Position numbers and translations under genes: made by a program. The notes under the pieces were generated by a model. The model worked only from the letters and a program-made list of their open reading frames with translations. It ran no database searches and had not been told where the DNA came from. Of a stretch of 64,000 nt of DNA, positions 35,431-46,121 are shown one piece after another; the first letter of the stretch is position 1, and every line of letters begins with the position of its first letter. The DNA is from Rhyzopertha dominica (Eukaryota; Arthropoda; Insecta; Coleoptera; Bostrichidae), in NCBI GenBank assembly GCA_025024175.1, contig QCXZ01000064.1, forward strand, positions 22,068,286 through 22,132,285, given 5' to 3'.

Positions 35431-35733
35431 GGCCGCTTTCCTTTCTCTTTGTTAAAGTTGATGTTAGCTAAAATTAACCCCGTAACCATGACAATAGCTT
35501 AAATTGGGGTTTGTGATTGGTTTAGAACTTAAAAATAGAGTTGATTTTAGCTTAAAATGGAGAAAAGAAACCGGCCTTATGGGTCGGTTTCTCTTCTCTA
35601 TTTTAAGCTAAAATCAACTCTCTATTTAAAATTTTACAAATCACACTCCTCAATTTAAAGTATTGTCACGGTTACAGGGTTGATTTTAGCTAACATCAAT
35701 TTTAACAAAGAGAAGAGAAACCTGCCCAATATA
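35427..35733. mobile_element. Small fold-back element near NOG1 start
   Basis: The body 35431-35729 (299 bp) is nearly one palindrome: TTTCTCTTTGTTAAAGTTGATGTTAGC and GCTAAAATCAACTC-type segments on the left are mirrored on the right, with the turn near 35572-35595 (AAACCGGCCTTATGGGTCGG). The same 4 bp, TATA, flank both ends (35427-35430, 35730-35733). Non-coding; about 330 bp from the NOG1 start codon. Confidence 0.65.
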
Positions 35734-36277
35734 AACATGTGTCCGAAAATGCCTCATTTTTGATATACAGGGTTAAAGAAAAATTTTTTTTTAATTTCTT
35801 TATTCTTTAGAGAACGGTTTTTTGAAACTTTACGAATGTTGGCAGAATGCCATAGTAGTCAATAAAGCATTTCTTCATATTTGTAACAGAGGCGGCGGCG
35901 TAATTTTATTTTGAAATACTGCTAAACCGCACCTAACAAACGGGGGCGGCCAAAAAATTCTCGTCACACCAAAAAAACTATTTCAAACAGTTTGTTATTC
36001 TCACTAAAAATAAAACTTTGCTACCAGTATGCAAGAGGGCATTCTTGCCTGACAAGAAGAGTAGAAACTGCCACCAAAGGTTATTTCAATAGTTCTAGGC
36101 CGGCGAAAGAAAATCGCGGAGGGAAGCAATAGAATATTGGAAATGTTCAGAAGTAAAAGAGACTCCGTCATAAATTTCATAAACAATTTTAAAGTTATTG
36201 AATCACACTATTGTAGCGGCCAAAGCATGCGTTTATATCTGGACTCAAATCTAAGCATCAAAAAGATGTGGAATATG
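35734..36277. other. Intergenic, one mariner-like end
   Basis: TATACAGGGTTAAAG at about 35772 resembles a Tc1/mariner terminus. No matching partner end was found and no gene is seen. Confidence 0.3.
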
Positions 36278-38126
36278 TACAGTGTCTCATTTAAGAGTGT
36301 AACAGCGTAATAACTCTTTTGTTTTTTGTCCGATTTAAATCAAACTGGTGTCAAAAGATAGAGCTCACGAAGGTCTATTTAAAAGTTAAAAACCAATTTC
36401 TCTCTTCAAATCCAAGGCTACCTATGATGCTGAATTGTAATGAAAAAAAACGAAAAAACATAGTAGGCATTTTTTAATCGGAAAATTTTATTAACAAAAC
36501 TTGTTGGAAATCATTCAAAACCCCCAAATCCCAAGTTTGGTGAAATTCCAAAAATAGTTTTGATAAAAATTTTACTCTGACTGGCGGCGTCATATTTTAT
36601 AATCAAGTGCTCTACTTAAATTGATTAGTTGTCAAGTGAATCTGTTGACTTTCTGTCAGGTTTTTGTATTGTAGCAAATTGAATTTAAATTAAAATGCTT
36701 ACAATTGCGGAAAAAGTAGAAATTGTTAGATTAGTTGGAGATAATTTTCGAACAGCGAGGGAAGCTGCTACAGAATTTAACAATCGGCATCCGGATAGAC
36801 CACCAATAGACCATGTAAAAGTTTGGCGAATAAATAACTTATTCAATAGAACTGGTAAAGTGTGCAACAAACGAGACAGACGTGCGAGGGATCATGTTGG
36901 AGATGCAGAAATTCTTCGGTTTGTGAGAGAAAATCCAAGATGTAGCCTAAGAAGAATGTCCATACTTTTAAATGTACCCAAGGATACAATTTGGCGATGC
37001 TTTCGTCGAAATAAATTACGTCCTTTCAAGCCTGTCTTCTTACACACATTAGAGGATGGAGACGAAGAAAGGCGGCTCGAATATTGCTTTTGGTGTCAGG
37101 GAGAGTTTTTGAACAACCCTAATATTTTCAAAAATATTTTATTCTCAGATCAAGCGACATTTACAACTAATGGTACAGTGAACTCCCAAAATACTCGAAA
37201 TTGGTCCGTCGAAAATCCTCATTGGGTTATAAATTGTCGACGCCAATATTCAGAAAAGGTGAATGTGTGGTGCGGTATTTTAAATGAAAGAATAATTGGG
37301 CCTTACTTCTTTGATGGAAATTTAAATGCGGAACGATTTATAAATTTTTTGCAAAATGAATTTTCAAACGAAATTGAAAATTTGCCCCTCATTGCTTACA
37401 ATAACATCATATTTCAACTTGATGGAGCCCCAATCCACAACGCATTGGTAGTAAGGAATTGGCTAAACGAAAACTTTCCTCGGAGGTGGATTGGAAGAAA
37501 TAGCCCTTTAATTAATTGGCCTCCAAGGTCACCTGACCTTACACCCTTGGACTATTTTTTGTGGGGATTTTTGAAAAATGAAGTCTACAAAACGCAGCCA
37601 CGAAATAGTCTGGAACTGAAAAATCAAGGCAAGCTTGCGCTGAAATTACACCTGCAACCCTCCGAAAAGTTATGGCCAACAACACGAAGCGAATTGAGGC
37701 ATGCATCAGAGCTGACGGAGGTTTGATAGAACATAAATTTAATTTTCTTGTGTTGTTTTTATTATTATTAATTCGTATTGTATTTTCAGTTTAAAAATTA
37801 AATTTAGAAATAATGATTTTCGATTTTTTTTCATCAAGACCTCATTTTTTGGAATTTCACCAAACTTGGGATTTGGGGGTTTTGAATGATTTCCAACAAG
37901 TTTTGTTAATAAAATTTTCCGATTAAAAAATGCCTACTATGTTTTTTCGTTTTTTTTTTCATTACAATTCAGCATCATAGGTAGCTTTGGATTTGAAGAT
38001 AGAAATTGGTTTTTAACTTTTAAATAGACCTTCGTGAGCTCTATCTTTTGACACCAGTTTGATTTAAATCGGACAAAAAACAAAAGAGTTATTACGCTGT
38101 TACACTCTTAAATGAGACACACTGTA
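36278..38126 (+). mobile_element. Tc1/mariner-type transposon with long TIRs
   Basis: The body 36280-38124 is flanked by TA and bounded by inverted repeats of about 270 bp (36280-36552 and 37851-38124), beginning CAGTGTCTCATTTAAGAG on the left and CAGTGTGTCTCATTTAAG inverted on the right (a 2-bp difference at the tip). The repeats are otherwise very similar, pointing to recent insertion. The interior holds one transposase gene with a single late frameshift. Confidence 0.88.
36695..37726 (+). CDS. Mariner-type transposase, late frameshift
   Basis: A 343-codon frame encoding a cut-and-paste transposase of the IS630/Tc1/mariner superfamily. Residues 1-60 form a helix-turn-helix like that called DUF4817 (REAATEFNNRHPDRPPIDH), followed by a second DNA-binding part. 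The catalytic triad is D152 (LFSDQATF), D243 (QLDGAPIHN) and D281 (PPRSPDLTPLDYFLWG), with 37 residues between the last two. After about residue 310 the frame departs from the family; the +1/+2 alternative frame continues with ITPATLRKVMANNTKRIEAC, so one small indel near 37620 has disrupted the C-terminus. All catalytic residues precede the break. Possibly inactive, but recently so. Confidence 0.88.
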   Translation: MLTIAEKVEIVRLVGDNFRTAREAATEFNNRHPDRPPIDHVKVWRINNLFNRTGKVCNKRDRRARDHVGDAEILRFVRENPRCSLRRMSILLNVPKDTIWRCFRRNKLRPFKPVFLHTLEDGDEERRLEYCFWCQGEFLNNPNIFKNILFSDQATFTTNGTVNSQNTRNWSVENPHWVINCRRQYSEKVNVWCGILNERIIGPYFFDGNLNAERFINFLQNEFSNEIENLPLIAYNNIIFQLDGAPIHNALVVRNWLNENFPRRWIGRNSPLINWPPRSPDLTPLDYFLWGFLKNEVYKTQPRNSLELKNQGKLALKLHLQPSEKLWPTTRSELRHASELTEV

Positions 38127-41100
38127 TATGAAAAAAAAACGTTAGAGAGACCTGTAAAGCAGAGTTTCTTTCGACATATTTTCAACACTAAGTATGATCT
38201 TGGGGTGGCTCACCCAGGGCAGACGTATGTTCAACTTGTTTACAACTGACCGAAAATATAAAAACCTGCAATGACCAAAAAGCTAAAACTAAGCTGCTAA
38301 CTGAAAGGAAGGTGTTGCATTATTTTCGTTCGACTGCCAAAAAAAGCATACTACTCCAGAAAAATTTATATGTTCAATTTTACCGTCGTAAAAGAGTCTT
38401 CAAAGTCACCCCTGAACCCTTACTCAGTCAGTTTCTTCTGTTGGACTGAAAATGAGTACCGTAAAGGTTCAAACGAGATTGCTGTTATCATATCCTTCAA
38501 ACATCTCATTTTACTGACATTCATACTATTAGGGTAATGTGTGATGGATGCGCAGGACAGAACAGAAACACCACATTGGTGGCAATGTGTTATACATACA
38601 TCCATGAGCGTACCCAGCTTTTGGTATAAGGGGGAGGGGGCAAAGCAGGAATTTCCGTTAGTGAATAATTCAACATAAATAAAAGTGTGCCTTTATCGGA
38701 TTATGGACCTAAGTAATTAATGAAGTATTTATTCCATGAACAATTTTGGTTGATTTTCTGCAAGGTGACTTAAAACATCTTCGGTGAAGACCCAAAATTT
38801 TATGTTTTTTATATACACTGATCATACAAAGCTCGTTTATTGCTAATTCAATTATTGATGATCTCAGTTAGGTGATATCTAGCGCATTCAGTTGCATCTC
38901 TATCACGTTTAACGAAATATGAGTTGATACATTTTATTTGGCAGAATAAAAATCGGTGATCCACATAATGTATAGTAATGTGAAGTGCTAAAGAAAGATA
39001 AATTTCCCCTGAAGCATCTACTAATAGGGTCACGTTTTATGATTTGGAATTCGCACAAATCAAAAGACCAATGAATTAACCGTTGCGCTTTTAGTTTACT
39101 TTCAACTTTCCACACTAGAAGCTTAAGAAATTTAAGTTAGAAGTAAGTAGGTAGCTAGTAAAGATAAAAAAAATATCAAAACTCAGAATGAGGAAATAAA
39201 TTCGTCCTGAAACAAAACCTACGACTGTAACGATTTAAGCTGCTAGTTCAGTTAATCTTAGTGAAACTTAAAAATACAAGTTATATATACTCCAGCAATA
39301 TGCGTGAGCTGGCAAAACACCACCAATCAGCATTAAATTAATAGTCGTTTTACCTCTAACAATTTTTACTCGTACATCTAATTTTACTCAAATTTCTGCA
39401 TAATTTTAAAGCCACCATTTGTTATTGTCCACAGGCTGCTAAAATCCTTTTATTGATCTTGCTGGCTGTCATTGGAATGCAAAATAAGGCTCAATATTGC
39501 TAAAAACGTATGTAGAAAATTTTTACTGAATATACTTGACTACTGAGATCTGCAGGACTACCAATTAAACACAAAATATAAATTATTACAAATGTAGGTA
39601 TCCTTATGATCAATTAATTTTATTATGGCAATGTAAGTTATACTTCGATTGATACTTCTGCGCCAATTTTTATGTGACACAAAAGTAATTTTTAACTTTA
39701 ATCAGATATGCATAGTTTAAATGCTTAAAGCGCCTAATGTTGTCATCTGAAACTGAATATGAGCACCTCGATAATACTCCATTAAACTTAGACATTAGCA
39801 AATTTTGGATTAAAAACGTGATCCCATTAACCTGATATTTTAAATAAATCAAATTTGAGTACTTCTTCTTGCTCTTTGGCTAAAATAATGACCAGGGCAT
39901 AAATCGAAAAAAGTGCTTTTGAGTCGATTATATCAACGCTAGATAATAACCAGACACTGTAAAACATCAGTAAAATGATAGCATATTACATCTCAATGTT
40001 TGACGGCGATTTTGTACACATTGCAAGTACTGTGTAAAATCAGAATTAGATAGTTGCATAAAATTATGCAAGACATGCTTTGTTATGAACACCGTATATA
40101 ATAGACCATCTTTTTTTAGACCTGAGCCTTTCGGTTTATTTGATTATCACATTTTTAGTTTAGCTATTATTTTTTTAAGTTAAGCCAACCTCCGTAGTCC
40201 GCCAGTGCACTGCTCCCAATAATAATAATAATAATTAACCCACCACTTAATATTTTAACCAAATTAGGCCTCATTTAAATAAACTGAAATATATTTAATC
40301 GGATTTTCAAAAGACTTTTGTATACTGGCATTTTAATGGCACATCGGGTTTTAATTCGTGCTTATAATGCTACTGAATTCCTAAAACTTATGTTGAACAG
40401 ACTTTCATAACTCTTAGGATTAATTTTTGCTCGAAAAAAGATGTATTTTTGAAAGTTTTTGTATTAATTGTTAAAATATAACGCGAATTAAAAATTTGGA
40501 GTGAACAAGATTGTAGCTACTGCCAAATACAAATAATATGTGGCCGATTCTGTGTATTCCACATAACAAAATTAAGTAATTGAAGTAGTTTTTCCAATTA
40601 GAGGCCAATCATTCATTCCTCCAGGTCTTATCTTTGGCCATATTGAAAAGGAATGCCGTAAAACACACATTATGCAACTGTGTATAAGGTTTGAACAGAT
40701 GTTTAAATACATATGACTGGAAGAGCGAAGCAGGAAAATGTATTAAACCCCCGGACTAATGGCATTTTGCTTTCGCAAAAATGAAGAGGATGGTAGTAAC
40801 TAAAACAATAAAGGGAATAGTATTAGTCCGAGGTGAGAGCAATTACAATTTGGATTTAGGAGTGGGAAAATCATTTGCTAAGAAAGACATTAATCCTGAC
40901 AGAATTCCTAACAGGAATAACGTAAACAAAAGATAGGCAGATGTACATAATCTTCTGATTTACTACTACGGAGAAAAGTGGAGTAGTAAACAAAAGTTGA
41001 AATTTTATAAATTTGTGGAAGGAGAAGTAAATGATGAGAGCGACAGTCAGAAATACTTTGTGAATCACTTGAAGACGACCCTGTTGTTGCGATATAAGTA

Positions 41101-42150
41101 TTTAGGCCCAGTTTGCACATTGTTTTAGAATAACAGGTTTGTTAAAAAATGCTTTACAAGGGTGTCATTTTTGTATTATCATTTAATAAAAATTTTGCAG
41201 ATTATATTCGTTTCAAGTTATATTCAAAATGAACGATCTCCCTTTGTTGCTATCATAATGTACAATATCTCCTTTTAAAAAATGTTTCTTATTTTTTAGA
41301 CTGCAACTTAGTACATAGGTATCCTATTTATAACAAAATACAAGTTTTGAAAATTAAATAGTAAGAAAAAACACTTGTATATTTAGAATAAAAGTTTTTC
41401 TCGTTTTCTGAACAATTGGCTTCTCTTGTCATTTATTTTAAACGTTTTTTTCCTCCGAATGATTGAACTCGAAAGATTTCCTAATGGCTGTTTTAAGTAG
41501 TCTTTCAAGCTAAAGCTGCAAACTGATTTTTTTTTTCATTTATTAAACATGCGTCTTTGGTTGTTTCGCTTCTGTTAAGCCCGAACGGATTTGTTCCGTC
41601 TAATTCCAGTAGTTTACGGATGCCGAATTGGGCTGGTTTTATTTAAGCAGTTTAAACCGTAGAGTTGTTTAGAAGTTTATTGGTTAGGGTGAACAATGAT
41701 ATTTTCAAACAGCGTCGACAGTTTTATGACTCAATTGTTAAGATGATGGTGCAGTCGAACAGGCGCAGGCACCCTGACAAATGCGTACTTGTTGGTAGTC
41801 CCAAGTAACAAAGAAGTGGAGCTTAAAGTACTATAATCAGACGACGGCATTGCAAATAATTTGTTTTGTCTCATTTGCTTTGTGAGAATATTAATCAACA
41901 TTCAGGGGAGTCGATTGCGAGTGTGAACGGGAGTTATCCCCTTATCTTTGTTAATTTCGTAGGCATCAGGTGCACGGTACTTGGCAAGGGATTTACCCAG
42001 CTTATCATCTATCTTTTTGCCCCTCATCATTTAATTTTAATTCAAAGCAGGAAAAGCGTGTTGTATCTTACAGACAATTTACTCTTATAAGCTTCTATAA
42101 AAAATATTTTTTGTTTTTAGACAGCAGAGCATTTTTTTTTTGTAAGTAAA
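38127..42150. other. Intergenic, nothing recognised
   Basis: About 4 kb of AT-rich sequence with no exon, RNA gene or element end that I can support. An (AAT)n run occurs at about 40221-40236. Confidence 0.35.
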
Positions 42151-42159
42151 GTAAACATT

Positions 42160-42294
42160 AAGAATAAGAATTTAGATGGCAATGCCATCTGTCAGCATTA
42201 CACTGACATGATGACAAAGCCATCTATATAGTTGCCATTATGGGATATATTTCCTCAAGTTGCAGAAAGCACAGCATAGACATGCATTTTAAAG
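42160..42294. repeat. Diverged copy of a hairpin repeat
   Basis: 42169-42214 shares GATGGCAATGCCATCTGTCA and the following GCATTACACTGACATGATGACA with the hairpin at 49043-49129, but the 3' arm has decayed. Next to it, 42260-42294 is the inverse of the TGCATGTCTATGCTGTG end seen at 48.9 kb, suggesting both pieces belong to one element family. Confidence 0.55.
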
Positions 42295-42848
42295 TAAATA
42301 TTGCTTTATTATGATAGTTTAATTTGATAATAAGCGCATATAATGTTTTAGATAGGTCTTACGTAAATATGGTTTTATTATTCTTTGCATATGAGATACA
42401 GGTCAATAAAGTGTCTTAATCAATGTTTCACCAATCTGCAAACCATATAATAAAGTAGCTCTTTAAAACTTAGTTTTTGCTTATAGGCACTTAAAATCCT
42501 AGCTCTTGTGAATTATTCGCTTTAGCTTCGTTACCCCATTTTTGCAAAGCAATATTGTATGTTACAGAAATTATGTGAATTTTTTTAAATTACTTTTCTG
42601 CAAATAGGTGTAGGTGTAGGTACAGGGAAAAAAATGGTGTTATATTTTTGTTTGCGCAACAAGTATTCATCTCGTACACGTAGTTTTTTGCACGTACTTA
42701 CCTATATTGCGTCAAATTAAAGAAAACCTATAAATGTTGAAATGGTCTTGAAAATACGTTTTAGTATGTAGTTTGTAACTCAAATATGAAAAAAAATAGG
42801 CAATAGTTCTGGGCATTATGGATGCCAGTCTTTATATAGAAAGTTAAA

Positions 42849-42960
42849 ATGCATGTCTATGCTATGTTGTTTGCACCGCAACCAACTAAAGACAGATCTG
42901 TTTCGCTATTGTTACAGCTCGTCAATGAAATTTAGGATTAGTGCAAGCATTTTTTTGAGA
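42849..42960. repeat. Dispersed repeat copy
   Basis: AATGCATGTCTATGCTATGT through CAACCAACTAAAGACAG and TTACAGCTCGTCAATG matches, with substitutions, 48890-48990 and about 50443-50525. Non-coding short repeat family, probably the end of a MITE. Confidence 0.55.
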
Positions 42961-43441
42961 ACTACAGCAGCGCCCTACAACGGGTGCAATCCGAAACTTA
43001 TTCGGCACGACAATATTGCCACATATAAGAATTTTTACTATTTTTAATAAGAACCTACTGCCATAACTAAAGTACCAAAATGATAAAATGAAATCTCTAC
43101 AAAGTATGGAACCAGCAGGATATTTCAGGTTCTGTTCGACCGATTTTTCTGAAATTTTGCTTGGGCCTAAAAGTAATTAAAATGCATTTTCTGGAATATT
43201 TTCAACTCCGCGTCAGCTGTCGTTTCCGAGATATCACATGTGTATAATTTATTGCTTCTGAGTTGAGAAAAGTGTGATAATAAACTTTGGCATAAAAACC
43301 ATATTCGTTATCGGTAAGCAAGAAATAAAACTCCAGGTGTCTCCATTTTCCTCGTGCCGTGATAATTTTCATTCACTTTATTATTTGTAATCGCAATACC
43401 TCAGTTAACTGAACATGATTGTATCGAAATTTTGATGATGA

Positions 43442-44413
43442 TTGATTATGGAGATAGAAGGCGAAGTTATTCGAAAGTATAGTATAGCACTCTACAATGA
43501 AATTAATGAAGATCGTGAACCAATTGCCAGATCAACACTTACTAAAACATTGCAACGTTTTGATGAAACCGGCGGTGTTAAAAATCGTCAAAAATCAGGA
43601 CGTCCACGAGTGAGGAAAGTAGCTTGAATGTACTTTCAGATATGCAAGAGAATTCCAAGTGTTCCGCGCAACAACGTGTTCTCTCTCACCATATTAGCAG
43701 AAGATCTGTTCAGAAAATTTTGAAAAAAGAGAAGTTTCATCCATAAAAAATTCACTTATTACAAGAAGTGAGCGAAGATGATTTCGATCGTAGGATAGAA
43801 TTTTGCGAAACTGCTATGAACATGATAGATGAAGATAGAAACGATTTAAATTGGATTATGTTCTCTGATGAAGTGACTTTTTGCCTCAATGGTAATGTGA
43901 ATAGACATAATTGCAGATATTGTCGGACACAAATCCACATTGGATGGAACAAGTCCACACACAATACCCTCAGAAAGTGAATGTCTGATGTAGTATTATC
44001 GTTGAGCACATTATTGGGCCTTTTTCATCGATGGAAATTTAATTGCAGTCAAGTATATACAGCTCTTGCGCGAACCATTATACCAGAACTTATTCGCCTG
44101 TTCTCCAATCGTGAAAATGCTGCGCGTCCTTCTGAACACAAATTGTTTCATGGAAGATGGTGCACCGCTCCATTTTGCAGTCAACGTTCGTGGATATTTG
44201 AATGCGATATTTCCAGACAGATGGATTGGTAGGAGCGGAGCGATAGAATGACCAGCACATTCCCCTGATCTGACGCCGCCTGATTTTTTCCTGTAGGGGT
44301 ATATGCAAAATCGTATTTATGTTCGTCGGCCACATAATGCAGAAGATTTAGAAGGACGAATCAGGGCAGAAATTCAGAACTTACCTCCAAATATTCTACA
44401 AAGAACATTAGAG
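43442..44413 (+). pseudogene. Broken mariner-type transposase
   Basis: Several + strand pieces in different frames together resemble the transposase at 36.7 kb: the helix-turn-helix linker (STLTKTLQRFDETGG, KSGRPRVRK), the first catalytic Asp in IMFSDEVTFCLNGN (about 43855-43895), EDGAPLHF with the second Asp (about 44155-44175), DRWIGRSGAIE, and SPDLTPPDFFL with the third. Stops and frameshifts interrupt it at least four times. It ends at NLPPNILQRTLE, where unrelated Penelope-like sequence takes over. Confidence 0.78.
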
Positions 44414-45060
44414 AAAAAAAAGAACAATAACAAAACAGCTCTTAAAAAGCATGAAGAACGATATAATCACTCTTTCGATTTTCAGAACACCAAAATTATT
44501 GACAGAGAAACACACCTCCAACGACGGCTCATGCTAGAAATGATACATATAAAACAGAACAAAACATACATAAATGATAGAACAGACATAAACCATCTCA
44601 GTAAAATCTATAATCAAATCATATGATCGTTGTATACAGCAGAAGCAGTCTCTTCGTCTCCTTATTTAGTCTCCCGCGAAAAATTGTTCAAAATGTAAAC
44701 ACGCATAGTACTAACCTATAATATCACTAAATACAGTGCAATACCTCTTCCTGTTTGACATCATGACATTGTCACATGCTGTAACAAAATACGAATTTTA
44801 ATAAATGTTAACATATTAGTTATAAACATGTGACACTAATTACCATGTAAAAGACACATAATTTGTGATGTGTTTGAGGTGTGCATCAAATGTGTAAGTG
44901 CTAGTTACTATACGCAACAAACAGCGAGAAAAATATTGTTTGATTTTTCAGAATGGTGTAGCGGACCTCTCACACATCATTGTTAATGTATGACTTGAAG
45001 ATGGNAGCGGCCGCTTCCGAAACGTCTCAATTAAATTGTTAATTATTAATATCTAAAATT
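44414..45060 (+). mobile_element. Penelope-like element 3' end
   Basis: The frame continuing to the stop at 44626 reads TALKKHEERYNHSFDF, then NTKIIDRETHLQRRL and EMIHIKQNKTYINDR, the C-terminal half of a Penelope-type GIY-YIG endonuclease. Downstream, a GACTTGAAGATGG ... CGAAACGTCTCAA segment (about 44993-45031) resembles the end sequences of the other Penelope-like copies here. It is fused in frame behind the mariner transposase remnant by insertion. Confidence 0.65.
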
Positions 45061-45125
45061 TATTTATTTTCCCATATCCACGACATAACCTACAAACGAT
45101 TAGAGAAAACTTTTACACAAGGCTG

Positions 45126-45643
45126 CATTAGTGTAAAGTGACCATACGTCCCTCATTTGGAGGGACAGTCCCCCAATTTAAGCTATCGTCCCTCCTCAAT
45201 TAATGTCCCTCCAATGTCCCTCTTTGTGCCTCCTTTTTATAAACATACAATATTTTCCGTTTGAGAAAAATAAAAACGGTGCTATTGCTATTCGNTATTC
45301 GATATGCTTTAGTTTTGGTATCGGTTATTTCGATATCTTTACGTGGTCAACCAATACCCGTAAATACCTGTAAAAACATAGTATAGCAGCTAATTATACA
45401 CGTCAGTCTCTGGATGTCTCAGAGCGAGTAGCAATGACCAGTAATTTAACTTATACCTTACGTGATAAATAGTGAAAATTTGTGAGAAATCATAACCTTG
45501 TTTAAAATCAATAAAAGTATTATCATTTTGATTGAGCTTTTTCCTGCTACGTGTATAGGTACCCGATAATACGTATTTCCGTGGCCCCTGTGGAATTCCG
45601 TCCCTCCTTGGAAGGTTTACAATCTGGTTACTTTACATTAGTG
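45126..45643. mobile_element. hAT-type MITE with 8-bp duplication
   Basis: The body 45134-45635 (502 bp) has short inverted ends, TAAAGTGACCA on the left and TGGTTACTTTA on the right, and subterminal GAGGGACAG / CCGTCCCTCC repeats. The same 8 bp, CATTAGTG, flank both sides (45126-45133 and 45636-45643), which is the target-site length of hAT transposons. No transposase is encoded. Confidence 0.75.
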
Positions 45644-46121
45644 CCAGAAAATAAATGGAAAACATTTTGAGCATATTCTGTAATGTAAATCTGAAAGGAA
45701 TCCTGTTTTTCTTTTTTACTTCTTGGGTACCAGATTTGCAATAAATTGATCAACCTAGACGAAAATTATCACCAGTCAAGGAAAAATGGTAAAACCTGGC
45801 TTTTTTGTCCATTTTAGCTATAAAGAAAATTGTTTTCATTCTTTTCGTTCTTTGTCAGGCTCAGTTAATGTATTTACACTTTTCTCAACGCAAAAGCAAT
45901 AAATTGTAGAAGTGTGATACGTTCTTGAAATCAGGAAAATATCCATTTCAATGAAGTGCCTTTGACCCCCCTTCCCATTTAAAAAATGCAGCTTGCGCCC
46001 ATTTCTAGGAAACGAGAGCTGACGCGGAGTTGAAAAAAAAGGCCCAAGCACAATTTCAGAAAAATCGGTCGAACAGAACCTGAAATATCTTGCTGGTTCC
46101 ATACTTTGTAGCGACCCTGTA

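Larger units (their letters stand above)
43080..46121 (+). mobile_element. Nested stack in a second mariner-type element
   Basis: 43095-43260 (GGAACCAGCAGGATATTTCAG) reappears inverted at about 45868-46119, whose outer end is the classic CAGGGTCGCTACAAAG followed by TA. Between them lie a broken transposase, a Penelope-like 3' part and a hAT-type insertion. The left terminus has lost its last bases. The TIRs belong to a different mariner-type lineage from the element at 36.3 kb. Confidence 0.7.
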
